Positions 17,543 to 27,324 of a stretch of 64,000 nucleotides of DNA are shown in pieces. The translations under genes were made by a program, and so were the position numbers. The notes below the pieces were generated by a model, which saw only the letters and a list, made by a program, of their open reading frames with translations, was not told the DNA's origin and did not search any database. The DNA is taken from NCBI GenBank assembly GCA_902797845.1, contig CADBUJ010000022.1, positions 62,001 to 126,000 of the forward strand, in the 5' to 3' direction. Position 1 is the first letter of the stretch. Each line of letters starts with the position of its first letter. Origin of the DNA: an uncultured Eubacteriales bacterium. GTDB taxonomy: Bacteria > Bacillota > Clostridia > Lachnospirales > Lachnospiraceae.

Positions 17543-18864
17543 TGGAAAAGAGGACATTACTTTCAAGAGCAAAGGATTATATAGATGCCCATCATATGTT
17601 TAAGGGAAAAGAGCATGTGGTGGCGGGCATTTCAGGAGGTGCAGATTCCATGTGCCTTCTGTTTGTGCTTTTAAAGCTCAGAGATCTTTATGATCTCGAC
17701 ATCACTGCGGTCCATATAAACCACATGCTAAGAGGCAAAGACGCAGACGGAGATATGGAATTCGTAGAGGAGTTCTGCTATAAAAACGACGTGCCGATAC
17801 TCACCTACAAGGCAGATATAAAAAGCATTGCAAAGAGCAGAGGCCTGGGAGAAGAAGAAACAGGCAGGCTGGTGCGCTACAACATCCTCAGCCAGGTCTT
17901 CAATGATGAGGACTGCGACCTTATAGCCACGGGGCATCATAAGGATGACAATGCGGAGACTGTCATCATGAATGCCGTAAGGGGCTCGGGGCTGGCAGGA
18001 TTGTCGGGTATGGAGCCTGTTAACGGTGTGATAATAAGACCGCTTCTGTTTGCATCAAAAAAAGAGATCCTGGAATTTATGGAGGAGGAAGGCCTTTCCT
18101 ACAGAACAGACGAAAGCAATTTCGACAACGGCTACTTAAGAAACAAAATAAGGAATGTGGTCATCCCCTATATAGACGAAGAGCTTAACGAACGGGGAAC
18201 GGAGCATATATTAAATGCAGCAGCCGCATTCAGGGATGCATATTCCTATCTGGAGGAATGCGCCCGCAAATATCTGCGAAAGGAAGAGCCTCAAAGCCTT
18301 GATGTTAAAAGGCTTAAAAGAAGGCATACGGCACTTGTAGGGGAAATAATCAGGCAGAAGATATTCAGAGTATCCGGAAGCAGAAAGGATATAGGAAAGA
18401 AGCATATAGATGCAGTTGTATACCTGATGGAAAAGGGCTCCGGAAGCTCGGTGGATCTCCCCTTTGGGGTAACCGTTTACAGAGACTACGACAAACTTAA
18501 TTTTGTAAAGGGAGAACCTGAGGGAAGGGATATAATGATCACTCTTTCAGAGGAGCCGTACGATAAAGGGCCCGTACCACGGGAAGACTTTATTAAATGG
18601 TTCGACAGGGATAAAATAAAAAAATACGAGATAAGGACCCCTGAGGCCGACGATTATTTGGTAATAAGGGGCGGGCATAAGAAAAAGCTCAACCGTATAT
18701 TTATAGACGATAAGGTGCCGAGGGAATACAGAGATAAGATAAAAGTACTTGCGGACGGCAATCATATCCTGTGGTATGAAGGCGGCCGTACAAGCATGGA
18801 TTGCAGAGTCACGGAAGAAACAAAAAATTTATTGATATTAAAGGTTCAGGAGGGCGAACGATGA
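17542..18864 (+). CDS. tilS: tRNA(Ile)-lysidine synthase
   Basis: Converts C34 of tRNA-Ile(CAU) to lysidine, giving AUA decoding. The N-terminal ATP-pyrophosphatase domain has the P-loop SGGADSM near residue 30, IDAHHM and HINHMLRG, and TGHHKDDNAET. Central and C-terminal tRNA-binding domains follow (RGGHKKKLNRIFIDDKVPRE). Length is 440 residues. The start is GTG at 17542, overlapping the previous stop (TAGTG), with AAGGAAGAG upstream. Its stop overlaps the hpt start. Confidence 0.95.
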   Translation: MEKRTLLSRAKDYIDAHHMFKGKEHVVAGISGGADSMCLLFVLLKLRDLYDLDITAVHINHMLRGKDADGDMEFVEEFCYKNDVPILTYKADIKSIAKSRGLGEEETGRLVRYNILSQVFNDEDCDLIATGHHKDDNAETVIMNAVRGSGLAGLSGMEPVNGVIIRPLLFASKKEILEFMEEEGLSYRTDESNFDNGYLRNKIRNVVIPYIDEELNERGTEHILNAAAAFRDAYSYLEECARKYLRKEEPQSLDVKRLKRRHTALVGEIIRQKIFRVSGSRKDIGKKHIDAVVYLMEKGSGSSVDLPFGVTVYRDYDKLNFVKGEPEGRDIMITLSEEPYDKGPVPREDFIKWFDRDKIKKYEIRTPEADDYLVIRGGHKKKLNRIFIDDKVPREYRDKIKVLADGNHILWYEGGRTSMDCRVTEETKNLLILKVQEGER

Positions 18865-19397
18865 ATTATCATGTGGAAACTTTAATCCCCGAAGAGGATA
18901 TCGAAAAAAGGATCAAAGAGCTGGGAGAGGAGATAAGCAGGGATTATCAGGGAGAGAGCATAAAAATGCTTTGTGTCCTTAAAGGAGGAGCATTCTTTAT
19001 GACCGAACTGGCCAAGCACATAGATGAAAGTGTTCCCGTTGAATTGGATTTTATGGATGTTTCCAGCTACGGAAACGGCACGGAGACCACGGGAGCCATC
19101 AAGATATTAAAGGATCTGGACGAGACCATAACGGGCCAGAGGGTTATCATCATTGAGGATATAATAGATTCGGGCGTAACCCTTTCGAATCTTATAGAGC
19201 TTCTTTATAAGAGAGATCCCAAGGATATAAAGGTGTGTACACTTCTGAGCAAGCCTTCCAGAAGGAAAGTGCATGTGAAAGTAGATTATATAGGATTTGA
19301 GATACCGGACAAATTTGTTGTAGGCTACGGCCTGGATTATGCCCAGAAGCACCGGAATCTTCCCTATATAGGCGCAGTAGTTTTTGACGAGGAGTAA
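18861..19397 (+). CDS. hpt: Hypoxanthine phosphoribosyltransferase
   Basis: Purine salvage: converts hypoxanthine (and guanine) plus PRPP to IMP/GMP. The PRPP motif IIIEDIIDSGVTLSNL and the early LKGGAFFMTEL are plain, and length (178 residues) is normal. The start at 18861 has AGGAGG 7 bases upstream and overlaps tilS by 4 bases; a longer frame lies wholly inside tilS. The tilS-hpt-ftsH order is widely conserved in Firmicutes. Confidence 0.95.
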   Translation: MNYHVETLIPEEDIEKRIKELGEEISRDYQGESIKMLCVLKGGAFFMTELAKHIDESVPVELDFMDVSSYGNGTETTGAIKILKDLDETITGQRVIIIEDIIDSGVTLSNLIELLYKRDPKDIKVCTLLSKPSRRKVHVKVDYIGFEIPDKFVVGYGLDYAQKHRNLPYIGAVVFDEE

Positions 19398-19405
19398 TTT
19401 ACCGG

Positions 19406-21256
19406 ATGAATACAAACAGAAGAGGCTTAAGACTGTGGCCCGTCATACTGATATTGGCCATGTTTGCTTTCATGATGTATGAAAGATATATGCAAAGGCC
19501 CAGATCGGATTTTTCCTTTAATAATCTTCAGTATATGATCGAGGAAAAGACCGCTGAAATAACAACCATAGACATCACCCAGAACAGAGAAGTCCCCACG
19601 GGTGTTGTTTACATCACTACGAAAGAGAACGGGGAATATACCTTTTATACGGATGATGTCAACAGGGTAGTGGATTATCTCATCAATAAGGACATATCCT
19701 ATACTCTTTATGATGTGGATCGGCCATCATGGCTGGAAGAGAACATAATGCTCATAGTGCTGGCCATTGTGGGGATCTCCGTGCTTTTCTTCCTTATGTC
19801 TCAGGGCATGGCCATGGGCGGCGGAGCCAATCAGAATCCCATGATGGATTTCGGCAAAAGCCGGGCCAAGAGAGCCGTGGATTCAGACGGGAAGGTTACA
19901 TTTAAGGATGTAGCCGGCCTCAAGGAGGAAAAAGAGGATCTTAAGGAGATAGTAAGCTTTCTCAAGGACCCTGGCAAATTTACGGATATAGGCGCCAGGA
20001 TACCTAAGGGCGTTATCCTTGTGGGACCTCCCGGCACAGGCAAGACGCTTCTGGCAAAGGCTGTTGCCGGAGAAGCAGGCGTGCCCTTCTTTTCCATTTC
20101 CGGCTCGGATTTTGTGGAGATGTTCGTAGGCGTCGGAGCATCCAGAGTAAGGGATCTTTTCGATCAGGCAAAGAAAAACTCTCCCTGTATAGTATTTATC
20201 GACGAGATAGATGCTGTGGCTAGGCGACGCGGAGCAGGTCTTGGAGGCAGCCATGACGAAAGGGAACAGACCCTCAACCAGCTTTTGGTGGAGATGGACG
20301 GATTCGGAACAAATTCCGGCATTATAGTAATGGCTGCTACAAACAGAGTGGATATACTTGATCCCGCCATCATGCGTCCCGGAAGGTTTGACAGGAAGGT
20401 TGCAGTAGGAAGGCCTGATGTGGCCGAGAGAGAAGAGATACTTAAAGTTCATTCAGCCAAGAAAAAACTGGCGGAGGATGTGGATCTTAACAAGATAGCC
20501 AGGACTACTGCCGGATTTACGGGAGCTGATATAGAAAACCTTATGAATGAAGCCGCTATAGAAGCGGTAAATAATAACAGGCAGTTTATTACCCAGAAGG
20601 ATGTTGATGCATCCTTTATAAAGGTGGGCATAGGAGAAGAGAAAAAAAGCAAGGTCATATCTCAGAAAGAGAAAAGGATAACGGCATATCACGAATCAGG
20701 TCATGCTCTTTTATTCCATCTTCTGCCCAGTCAGGATCCCGTATATACCATTTCCATCATCCCTACGGGAGTGGGTGCAGCAGGCTATACGATGCCGCTT
20801 CCGGAAAATGATGATATGTTCAGCTCCCGGAAAAAGATGATGGATGATATTACAGTAGCTCTGGGGGGAAGGGTTGCAGAAGAACTTATATTTGATGACA
20901 TAACAACAGGGGCATCCCAGGATATTAAGCAGGCAACAAAAGTTGCCAGAGCTATGGTGACCAGATTCGGCATGTCGGATAAGATGGGCCTGATAAACTA
21001 TGATACGGATGCAGACGAGGTATTTCTGGGGAGAGACCTTGCCCAGCAAAGGCCCTATTCCGAAGAGGTGGCCGGTGCCATAGACAGCGAGATAAAGAGG
21101 ATAATAGAGGAATGCCATAATAAGGCCACATCTCTTATAAAAGATAATATGGATAAGCTCCATAAGTGTGCAGAACTGCTTTTGGAGAAGGAAAGGATAT
21201 CCAGAGAGGAATTTGAGGAATTATTCTCTGAGCCTGTGCCTGTTACGGAAGGTTAG
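19406..21256 (+). CDS. ftsH: ATP-dependent zinc metalloprotease FtsH
   Basis: Membrane-anchored AAA+ protease for quality control of membrane and regulatory proteins. It has two membrane helices (about 10-25 and 112-132) flanking a small extracellular domain, then the AAA module with Walker A GPPGTGKT, Walker [11 protein letters not shown] and the SRH region RPGRFDR, and the M41 protease with HESGHA. Length is 616 residues. GAGGAG precedes the ATG by 11 bases. It closes the rqcP-ftsH operon. Confidence 0.97.
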   Translation: MNTNRRGLRLWPVILILAMFAFMMYERYMQRPRSDFSFNNLQYMIEEKTAEITTIDITQNREVPTGVVYITTKENGEYTFYTDDVNRVVDYLINKDISYTLYDVDRPSWLEENIMLIVLAIVGISVLFFLMSQGMAMGGGANQNPMMDFGKSRAKRAVDSDGKVTFKDVAGLKEEKEDLKEIVSFLKDPGKFTDIGARIPKGVILVGPPGTGKTLLAKAVAGEAGVPFFSISGSDFVEMFVGVGASRVRDLFDQAKKNSPCIVFIDEIDAVARRRGAGLGGSHDEREQTLNQLLVEMDGFGTNSGIIVMAATNRVDILDPAIMRPGRFDRKVAVGRPDVAEREEILKVHSAKKKLAEDVDLNKIARTTAGFTGADIENLMNEAAIEAVNNNRQFITQKDVDASFIKVGIGEEKKSKVISQKEKRITAYHESGHALLFHLLPSQDPVYTISIIPTGVGAAGYTMPLPENDDMFSSRKKMMDDITVALGGRVAEELIFDDITTGASQDIKQATKVARAMVTRFGMSDKMGLINYDTDADEVFLGRDLAQQRPYSEEVAGAIDSEIKRIIEECHNKATSLIKDNMDKLHKCAELLLEKERISREEFEELFSEPVPVTEG

Positions 21257-21421
21257 TGAATTTTTCGTCAAACTCTTTAGTAATAATTGCACAAAAAAGT
21301 TCGAAATTTTTGTAATTTTTGTTCACACTTTAGGACAATACTGTAATACTATAATGGTACCCCAAATACTTTTTGAATTTTTTGTTATACCCCAAAAACA
21401 AAAAATACCTTCTTACAAAAG
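21257..21421. other. AT-rich gap after ftsH with paired direct repeats
   Basis: No gene is seen. TACCCCAAATAC (21358-21369) recurs as TACCCCAAAAAC (21388-21399), 30 bases apart. A perfect TATAAT at 21350-21355 lies just upstream without a clear -35 box, so a short transcript of about 80 bases ending at the next terminator is possible but unproven. Confidence 0.4.
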
Positions 21422-21442
21422 ACAGCCGAAAGGCTGTTTTTT
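21422..21442 (+). terminator. Terminator upstream of the DUF6612 lipoprotein gene
   Basis: ACAGCC and GGCTGT close a GAAA tetraloop, followed by a run of T. Probably the end of the ftsH transcript. Confidence 0.8.
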
Positions 21443-21471
21443 GTTGCCCGGAAAAATAAGTCGTCAAAAAC

Positions 21472-21499
21472 TTGACAATTTCGGCCGGTGTGCTATAAA
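21472..21499 (+). promoter_or_regulatory. Promoter of the DUF6612 lipoprotein gene
   Basis: TTGACA (21472-21477) and TATAAA (21494-21499) are 16 bp apart, about 47 bases before the start codon. Confidence 0.7.
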
Positions 21500-21545
21500 G
21501 GTATCAGATATATGTTATCAACAAGTCCATACAGGAGGCTTTATC

Positions 21546-22451
21546 ATGAAGAATTTAAAGAAGGCATTTGCTCTTATACTTATTACTGCTCTTGCTGCAT
21601 TAAGTGTATCTGCATGTAAGGGAAACGGCGGATCCGGAAGCAAGGGTGAAACAAATGAGACTATCGAGTCTGTACTTGAAAAAATGGAAGCTGCCACAAA
21701 AGAAGTAAAATCTTCGGAAGCAGATTACAACCTGGATCTCAAGATGCTCATTAAGGTTCAGGGAATGTCTATGGATATGGTCATGAACATGACAGGCGTA
21801 ACAAAGGGAACTACAGATCCTAACGCAGCATACATTGACATGGACATGAATATCGAAGTGCCTGTTGCAGGCGCTCAGAACCAGAAAATGGAAGCATACG
21901 TTGTTCCCGAGGGAGACGAGTACGTAATGTACAGCACATCCGACGGAGGAGAAAGCTGGTCAGCAGTTACGGTAGATGCTTCTCAGGCACAGGAAATGGT
22001 CGGAGAATCTGGTCAGGGAATGGTGGACCTTTACAAAAACGGTCTTCCCATTGAGCTTCAGGGAACAGAAAAATTTGAAGGAACAGACTGCTTCCTTATA
22101 ACAGGAGATATAGGAATAGATGATCTTACAAAGATCATGGAAAAAGTAGGATCAAGCCAGGAGGATTCTTTGAGCAGCCTTGAAGGTCTTGTGGGAGAAA
22201 CAGGAGAGGATATCGTATATCATCTTTCCATGTATGTAAATACATCCGATTATACTCTTAAAGGACTGTCTGTAGATATGAAGGATGCCATGGACAAGGC
22301 TCTTAAGGCCTCATTCGAATCTCAGGGTCTTTCAGCTGATTCAGTGGAGATAGTAACAGATGCCGCAGAGATCAAAGTGGTATATACATCATATAACAGC
22401 GTAGATGAGATAACAGTACCTGATGATGTTAAGGCTGCGGCAGGAAGGTAA
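21546..22451 (+). CDS. Lipoprotein of the DUF6612 type (LppX/LolA-like fold)
   Basis: Secreted lipoprotein of 301 residues: signal peptide with lipobox SVSAC, an acidic Gly/Ser linker, then a domain of alternating amphipathic strands (ADYNLDLKMLIKVQGMSMDM, KMEAYVVPEGDEYVMYS). This resembles the DUF6612 / LolA-like beta sheet proposed to bind lipids, but no ligand is known. The start at 21546 is set by CAGGAGG 6 bases upstream and by the signal peptide; the open frame continuing upstream covers the promoter and terminator and is not coding. It has its own promoter. Confidence 0.82.
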   Translation: MKNLKKAFALILITALAALSVSACKGNGGSGSKGETNETIESVLEKMEAATKEVKSSEADYNLDLKMLIKVQGMSMDMVMNMTGVTKGTTDPNAAYIDMDMNIEVPVAGAQNQKMEAYVVPEGDEYVMYSTSDGGESWSAVTVDASQAQEMVGESGQGMVDLYKNGLPIELQGTEKFEGTDCFLITGDIGIDDLTKIMEKVGSSQEDSLSSLEGLVGETGEDIVYHLSMYVNTSDYTLKGLSVDMKDAMDKALKASFESQGLSADSVEIVTDAAEIKVVYTSYNSVDEITVPDDVKAAAGR

Positions 22452-22472
22452 TATCCCGGCCACAATACGAGA

Positions 22473-22503
22473 ATAAATGTCCTTTATTTATTAAGGCATT
22501 TAT
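22473..22503 (+). terminator. Weak hairpin after the DUF6612 gene
   Basis: ATAAATGTCCTT and AAGGCATTTAT can pair with one bulge, but no T-tract follows. It may be a transcript end or only a structure. Confidence 0.35.
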
Positions 22504-22557
22504 CATAAAAACAAAAATTAAATATTGATTTTGAAAGATCAAAGAAAGAGGTAATTT

Positions 22558-24090
22558 ATGAAAAAAAGATTGTTATCTATCCTTTTGGTCACATGTGTTT
22601 TTGCTGCTGCACTCACGGGATGCGGAGGCGGCAAGCAGGGAAACGGCTCCGGAACTGATCTTTCAGATGAACAACCTACACCGGGTGGAAGCGTCAAAGT
22701 AGGAATGACGCAGGACCTGGTAAGTCTTGACCCCCACCAGACGGCGGACGCAGGAACCAGAAGTGTTGTATTCAATATTTACGAAGGTCTTGTAAAGCCC
22801 ACCAGCGACGGACAGCTTGTTCCCGCTGTGGCAGAGGACTATAAGATCTCCGAGGACGGTATGACCTATACCTTTACATTAAGGGACGGCATAAAGTTCC
22901 ACAACGGAGATCCGGTCACTACAAACGACATCGTATATTCACTTAAGCGTTATGCGGAGATCCAGGGAGAGGGCTCCGCATTTTCTGTTGTGGAAGATGT
23001 TAAAGCCGTCGACGACAAGACAGTAGAGATCCATCTGAATAGTAAGAATACGGAGTTTATGCCGCAGCTGACCGTTGCGATCATACCGGAAAGTGTTGCA
23101 GATATAGGAAAGACACCGGTAGGAACAGGTCCCTTTAAGTTTACGGCCTACACTCCCGGTCAGAAGCTGGAGCTTTCAAAGAATGAGGATTACTGGGTAG
23201 AGGGACAGCCTTATCTGGATTCCGTTGAGTTTTCCATCATTTCCGATATGGAGACGGCGTTCCTGCAGCTTCAGTCAAAGACCATAGACATCCTTAATTA
23301 TCTGACCATAGATCAGACAGAAACTTTAAAATCGGATGAATTCAATATTGTAAACGGCTCCATGAACCTGGTGCACGGACTTTTCCTTAACAATGATTAC
23401 GAGCCCTTTACAAAGCTTGAAGTAAGACAGGCTGTATGCTACGCCATAAACAGAGATGAGATAAACGATTTTCTGTTCGGAGGTGCCAGCAGGCTCATAG
23501 GAGCTCCTATGGTTCCTACCATTGCCAGATTCTTTAACGAGGATGTTGTGGATGCATATCCTCATGACCCCCATAAGGCAAAGGAGCTTTTAAAGGAAGC
23601 GGGATATGAAGACGGCTTCGACCTTACGATCTCCGTGGCATCATCCTATTCCCAGCATGTGGCAACGGCGCAGATAATCGTTGAGCAGCTGAAGGAGATA
23701 GGCATCAATGCAAAGATCGAGCAGATCGAATGGAGCTCATGGCTTCAGGATGTTTATCAGGACAGAAAATACGAAGCAACGGTAGTGGGATTTGACGGTA
23801 CACTTGCACCCAGCTCCTGGCTCGCAAGATACAGAAGCGATTCCTCCAAAAATATTACCAATTATAAATCAGAGGAATTTGATGCCGCATTTGATGCAGC
23901 TGTTGCAGCACCGGATGATGAACAAAAGGATGAAGCATACAAAGAGCTTCAGAAGATCATATCCGATGATGCCGTAAGTGCATATATCGAAGACCCTGCG
24001 GATTTCGTGGGAACGACCAAGAGAGTGGGAGGATATAAGTTCTATCCCACATCAGCCTGGGATCTTTCCACCGTATATGTAAAAGAATAA
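22558..24090 (+). CDS. Second peptide ABC transporter substrate-binding lipoprotein
   Basis: Family 5 solute receptor of 510 residues. The signal peptide ends in lipobox ALTGC, a short Gly-rich linker follows, and the binding domain has VGMTQDLVSLDPHQTADAG and the KFHNGDPVT motif. AAAGAGG lies 6 bases upstream of the ATG. It is the first gene of a second peptide-import operon that differs from the first in having a fused ATPase and an attached M81 peptidase. Its length and linker also differ, so it is not a recent duplicate. The substrate is not determined. Confidence 0.93.
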   Translation: MKKRLLSILLVTCVFAAALTGCGGGKQGNGSGTDLSDEQPTPGGSVKVGMTQDLVSLDPHQTADAGTRSVVFNIYEGLVKPTSDGQLVPAVAEDYKISEDGMTYTFTLRDGIKFHNGDPVTTNDIVYSLKRYAEIQGEGSAFSVVEDVKAVDDKTVEIHLNSKNTEFMPQLTVAIIPESVADIGKTPVGTGPFKFTAYTPGQKLELSKNEDYWVEGQPYLDSVEFSIISDMETAFLQLQSKTIDILNYLTIDQTETLKSDEFNIVNGSMNLVHGLFLNNDYEPFTKLEVRQAVCYAINRDEINDFLFGGASRLIGAPMVPTIARFFNEDVVDAYPHDPHKAKELLKEAGYEDGFDLTISVASSYSQHVATAQIIVEQLKEIGINAKIEQIEWSSWLQDVYQDRKYEATVVGFDGTLAPSSWLARYRSDSSKNITNYKSEEFDAAFDAAVAAPDDEQKDEAYKELQKIISDDAVSAYIEDPADFVGTTKRVGGYKFYPTSAWDLSTVYVKE

Positions 24091-24101
24091 AGTGAAAAGC
24101 T

Positions 24102-25049
24102 ATGAAATATGTGCTTAAAAGGTTGGCAAGCCTTGTGATAACATTGTTTTTTATCTCCCTTGTTACATTTATAGCTTTCGACCTTATTCCCGGAGATTCG
24201 GCACTGACATCCCTGGGAACAAATGCAACTGAAGAACAAATAGAGAAGCTCAGGGAAGAGAGGGGATTGAACGACCCTCTCTCCCAGCGTTATCTGAAAT
24301 GGCTGTCCAGGGCTGTAAGAGGCGATTTCGGCGATTCCTATCAATATAAGATCCCTGTAACGGAGCTTATAGGGAAAAGAGCCGTTACAACTCTGCTTTT
24401 AGCCCTGATGTCGTTTATATTTATTTATGTTCCCGCCATTCCTCTCGGCATGCTGGCCGCGAAGTTTACGGGCAAGTGGCAGGACCGGATATCTCATGTG
24501 GGGTCACAGGTGATAATGGCGATCCCTCCTTTCTTTATGGGAATACTTTTGACCGCTCTTTTCGGAGTGGTGCTGAATATTTTTCAGCCGGGCAATTTCG
24601 TATTTCCCACCGATGATCTCTTTAAAAGCCTCAGATATCTGGTACTTCCGGCCATAGCCATAGCTTTGCCCAAAATAGCCATGGTAATGAAATATTTAAG
24701 GAATTCCGTACTTGAGGAAACAGGGAAGGATTATATTAAAAATGCAGTGGCATCGGGCAGTACGAAAAAGACTGCTCTCTGGCGTCACGCCTTTAAAAAT
24801 GCAATGATCCCCGTAATAACCTTTTCCACTATGATGATAGGAGAGATCCTTTCCGGAAGTATCGTCGTGGAACAGGTTTTTTCCGTTCAGGGGATAGGTC
24901 GCCTTATGATAACAGGGATCTCCATGAGGGATTATCCTGTGATAACGGCCCTTGTGCTTTATGTGGCAGCTATTGTCATCATCATAAATATGCTGGGTGA
25001 TTTTGCCTACAGACTGGTAGATCCCAGATTAAGGAGGCAAAAGCTGTGA
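24102..25049 (+). CDS. Peptide ABC transporter permease, DppB type (second system)
   Basis: Membrane subunit of 315 residues with about six helices. The family marker FDLIPGDSALTSLG follows helix 1, and the ATPase-contact loop reads DYIKNAVASGSTKKTALWRHAFKNAMIP near residues 210-240. It begins 11 bases after the binding-protein stop and overlaps the next permease gene by 4 bases, so the two are translationally coupled. Confidence 0.92.
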   Translation: MKYVLKRLASLVITLFFISLVTFIAFDLIPGDSALTSLGTNATEEQIEKLREERGLNDPLSQRYLKWLSRAVRGDFGDSYQYKIPVTELIGKRAVTTLLLALMSFIFIYVPAIPLGMLAAKFTGKWQDRISHVGSQVIMAIPPFFMGILLTALFGVVLNIFQPGNFVFPTDDLFKSLRYLVLPAIAIALPKIAMVMKYLRNSVLEETGKDYIKNAVASGSTKKTALWRHAFKNAMIPVITFSTMMIGEILSGSIVVEQVFSVQGIGRLMITGISMRDYPVITALVLYVAAIVIIINMLGDFAYRLVDPRLRRQKL

Positions 25050-25849
25050 AAAACATGAAGAAAAGTCTTAAGATCTGCCTTATCATAGCAGCCATCCTTA
25101 TACTTGCGGCTCTCATCGGCCATTTCTGGACCCCCTACAGCACCACCGACATGGATGTTTCTCTGAAGAATGCACCCCCCTCATGGCAGCATTTGATGGG
25201 ATGCGATAATTTCGGGAGAGATATTTTCAGCAGGGTGCTGAACGGCATGGGGACAACAGTACTTGTAGCCCTTCTTACGGTAGGGATAGGCCTTATTGTG
25301 GGGACCGTCCTGGGCTCCTTAGTGGGCTATTACGGCGGTATAGTGGATACGGTCCTCATGAGGATCTGCGATGTCATACTGGCCTTCCCCACGGTACTTA
25401 TGGTCCTGGTATTTATAGCCATAACGGGAACGGGAAAATACAATATCATATATGCTTTAGGCTTTCTTTTCATACCTAGCTTCGTAAGGATGTCCAGGGG
25501 AGAGATACTTAAGCTTAAAGAGATGGAATATATAAAAAGCGCCAAAGTGATGGGTGTATCAAATATAAAGATAATATTCTTTCATATAATACCCAATATG
25601 CGCTCCGCGCTCCTTACATCACTTGTAGTAGGCTTTAATAATGCCGTTCTTGCTGAGGCATCCATGAGCTATCTGGGACTGGGAGTACAGCCTCCGGATG
25701 CCAGCCTGGGCAGGATGATATCAGAGGCCCAGAATTACCTGTTCAGGGCTCCCTGGTATCCGATCTTCCCGGGTATAGTGATAATAATCATAATTCTTAC
25801 ATTCTCCATGCTAGGAGAAGAACTGAGGGATATGGAAAATGCAGGATAA
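25046..25849 (+). CDS. Peptide ABC transporter permease, DppC type (second system)
   Basis: Partner permease, 267 residues, slightly short because the N-terminal cytosolic stretch is brief. It starts at GTG (25046), overlapping the previous gene as GTGA, with AAGGAGG upstream. Motifs are LMGCDNFGRDIFSRVLNGM and the contact loop EYIKSAKVMGVSNIKIIFFHIIPN, with GLGVQPPDASLGRMI near the end. It overlaps the ATPase gene by 11 bases. Confidence 0.92.
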   Translation: MKNMKKSLKICLIIAAILILAALIGHFWTPYSTTDMDVSLKNAPPSWQHLMGCDNFGRDIFSRVLNGMGTTVLVALLTVGIGLIVGTVLGSLVGYYGGIVDTVLMRICDVILAFPTVLMVLVFIAITGTGKYNIIYALGFLFIPSFVRMSRGEILKLKEMEYIKSAKVMGVSNIKIIFFHIIPNMRSALLTSLVVGFNNAVLAEASMSYLGLGVQPPDASLGRMISEAQNYLFRAPWYPIFPGIVIIIIILTFSMLGEELRDMENAG

Positions 25850-27323
25850 CTTAGATCAGAATGTCATCTTAAAAGTTGAAGACCTGTGCCTGTCCTTCGG
25901 CCAAAAGAAGATCCTTAAAAACGTAAGCTTTCAGGTAAGGAAAGGCGAGACTGTGGGCATAGTAGGAGAGACCGGATCAGGGAAATCCATGACTGCCATG
26001 GCGGTAATGGGCCTTCTTCCCGATAATGCCACGGTTTCCGGACGGATCACATTTGACGGCAGGATACTTACGAAGCTTACGGAAAAAGAACAGGCAGCCA
26101 TCAGAGGAGATGACTTATCCATGGTATTTCAGGACCCCATGACCTTCCTGGATCCTGTCATGAAGGTAGGAAAGCAGGTGGGCGAGCCCTTGAGAAACCA
26201 TGGGATCAAGGACAAAAAGGAAAGAAAGAAAAGGGTGCTGGAGCTTTTCCGCAAGGTAAGCTTCAAGGATCCTGAACTTATATATAAAAGCTATCCTCAC
26301 GAGCTTTCGGGAGGAATGAGACAGAGAGCTCTTATAGCTCAGGCACTTATAGGGGATCCCAAGCTTCTTATTGCTGACGAACCTACAACAGCTCTGGATC
26401 CCAAGGTGGCGGACGATATCCTGTCTCTCATAGAAAAGCTTAATATGGAGCACAAGGATATGGCCATGCTCTTTATCTCCCACGATCTGGATATCATCAG
26501 GCGCATGTGCGACAGAGTCCTTGTTATGTATCAGGGAGAACTGGTGGAAGAGGGAAAGACAAGGGATGTATTTGAAAGACCAAAGGAGGAATATACAAAG
26601 ACTCTTGTGGCGGATATCCCTCATTGCGAAGAGCTAGCCGGTGATGATGACACTGTTTTAAAGCTTACGGATGTAAGCGCCTTTTACAAGGATGATTCAG
26701 GTGTACGGCATGATATCCTTGAGAATGTAAGCTTTCACCTGAAGGAGAATGAGACACTGGGCCTTGTGGGAGAGAGCGGCTCAGGTAAAAGTACTCTTGC
26801 CAGGATAATAACGGGACTTAATAAAGAATATACGGGAAAATATGAGACCTTCGGAAACAAGCCCCAGATGATCTTTCAGGATGCCTACAGCTCTTTGAAT
26901 CCTGCAAAGACGGTGGAATGGATAATGGAGATACCTCTTAAAGTACGGGGGATCAAGGGGCGGAAGGAAAGAAGGCAGATGATCATTGATATACTGGAGA
27001 AGGTAGGGCTGGATGAGAGCTATCTGGATAAAAAGCCCAAAAACCTTTCGGGAGGACAGAGACAGCGTGTCTGCATCGGCTGTGCCCTCTGCTCCGAATC
27101 CAAATTGATCATTGCGGACGAAGCCGTTTCATCCCTTGATGTTACCGTATCATCCAAGATATTGAAGCTTATGCAGGATTTGCAAAAGGAAAAGGGATTT
27201 GGCATACTGTTTATATCTCATAACATGGAACTGGTTTCAAAATATTGCCACCGTGTGCTGAAAATAGAAGACAAAACTGTGAAGGAAGGTGACAAATACG
27301 AGGTAATAAATAAGGAGGCGTAA
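25839..27323 (+). CDS. Fused double ATPase of the second peptide importer (DppD-DppF fusion)
   Basis: One chain of 494 residues carries both nucleotide-binding domains that are separate proteins in the first system. Domain 1: Walker A GETGSGKS (43-50), signature ELSGGMRQR (about 155-163), Walker [13 protein letters not shown]. Domain 2: Walker A GESGSGKS (311-318), signature NLSGGQRQR (about 402-410), Walker B LIIADEAVSSLD. All core motifs look intact, so both sites may hydrolyse ATP. The second domain is short, and both lack the cysteine-rich C-terminal oligopeptide domain. The M81 peptidase gene starts 2 bases after the stop. Confidence 0.92.
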   Translation: MQDNLDQNVILKVEDLCLSFGQKKILKNVSFQVRKGETVGIVGETGSGKSMTAMAVMGLLPDNATVSGRITFDGRILTKLTEKEQAAIRGDDLSMVFQDPMTFLDPVMKVGKQVGEPLRNHGIKDKKERKKRVLELFRKVSFKDPELIYKSYPHELSGGMRQRALIAQALIGDPKLLIADEPTTALDPKVADDILSLIEKLNMEHKDMAMLFISHDLDIIRRMCDRVLVMYQGELVEEGKTRDVFERPKEEYTKTLVADIPHCEELAGDDDTVLKLTDVSAFYKDDSGVRHDILENVSFHLKENETLGLVGESGSGKSTLARIITGLNKEYTGKYETFGNKPQMIFQDAYSSLNPAKTVEWIMEIPLKVRGIKGRKERRQMIIDILEKVGLDESYLDKKPKNLSGGQRQRVCIGCALCSESKLIIADEAVSSLDVTVSSKILKLMQDLQKEKGFGILFISHNMELVSKYCHRVLKIEDKTVKEGDKYEVINKEA

Positions 27324-27324
27324 T

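Noticed and set aside
21168..21545. A 126-residue N-terminal extension of the DUF6612 lipoprotein
   Set aside because: It would run through the end of ftsH, a terminator and a promoter, and would bury a clear lipoprotein signal peptide.
26680..27323. Second half of the fused ATPase as a degenerate domain
   Set aside because: Although short, it retains Walker A, Q-loop, signature and Walker B.
2047..27323. Two peptide importers as a recent duplication
   Set aside because: Subunit lengths, linkers and ATPase organisation differ, so they are distinct systems.
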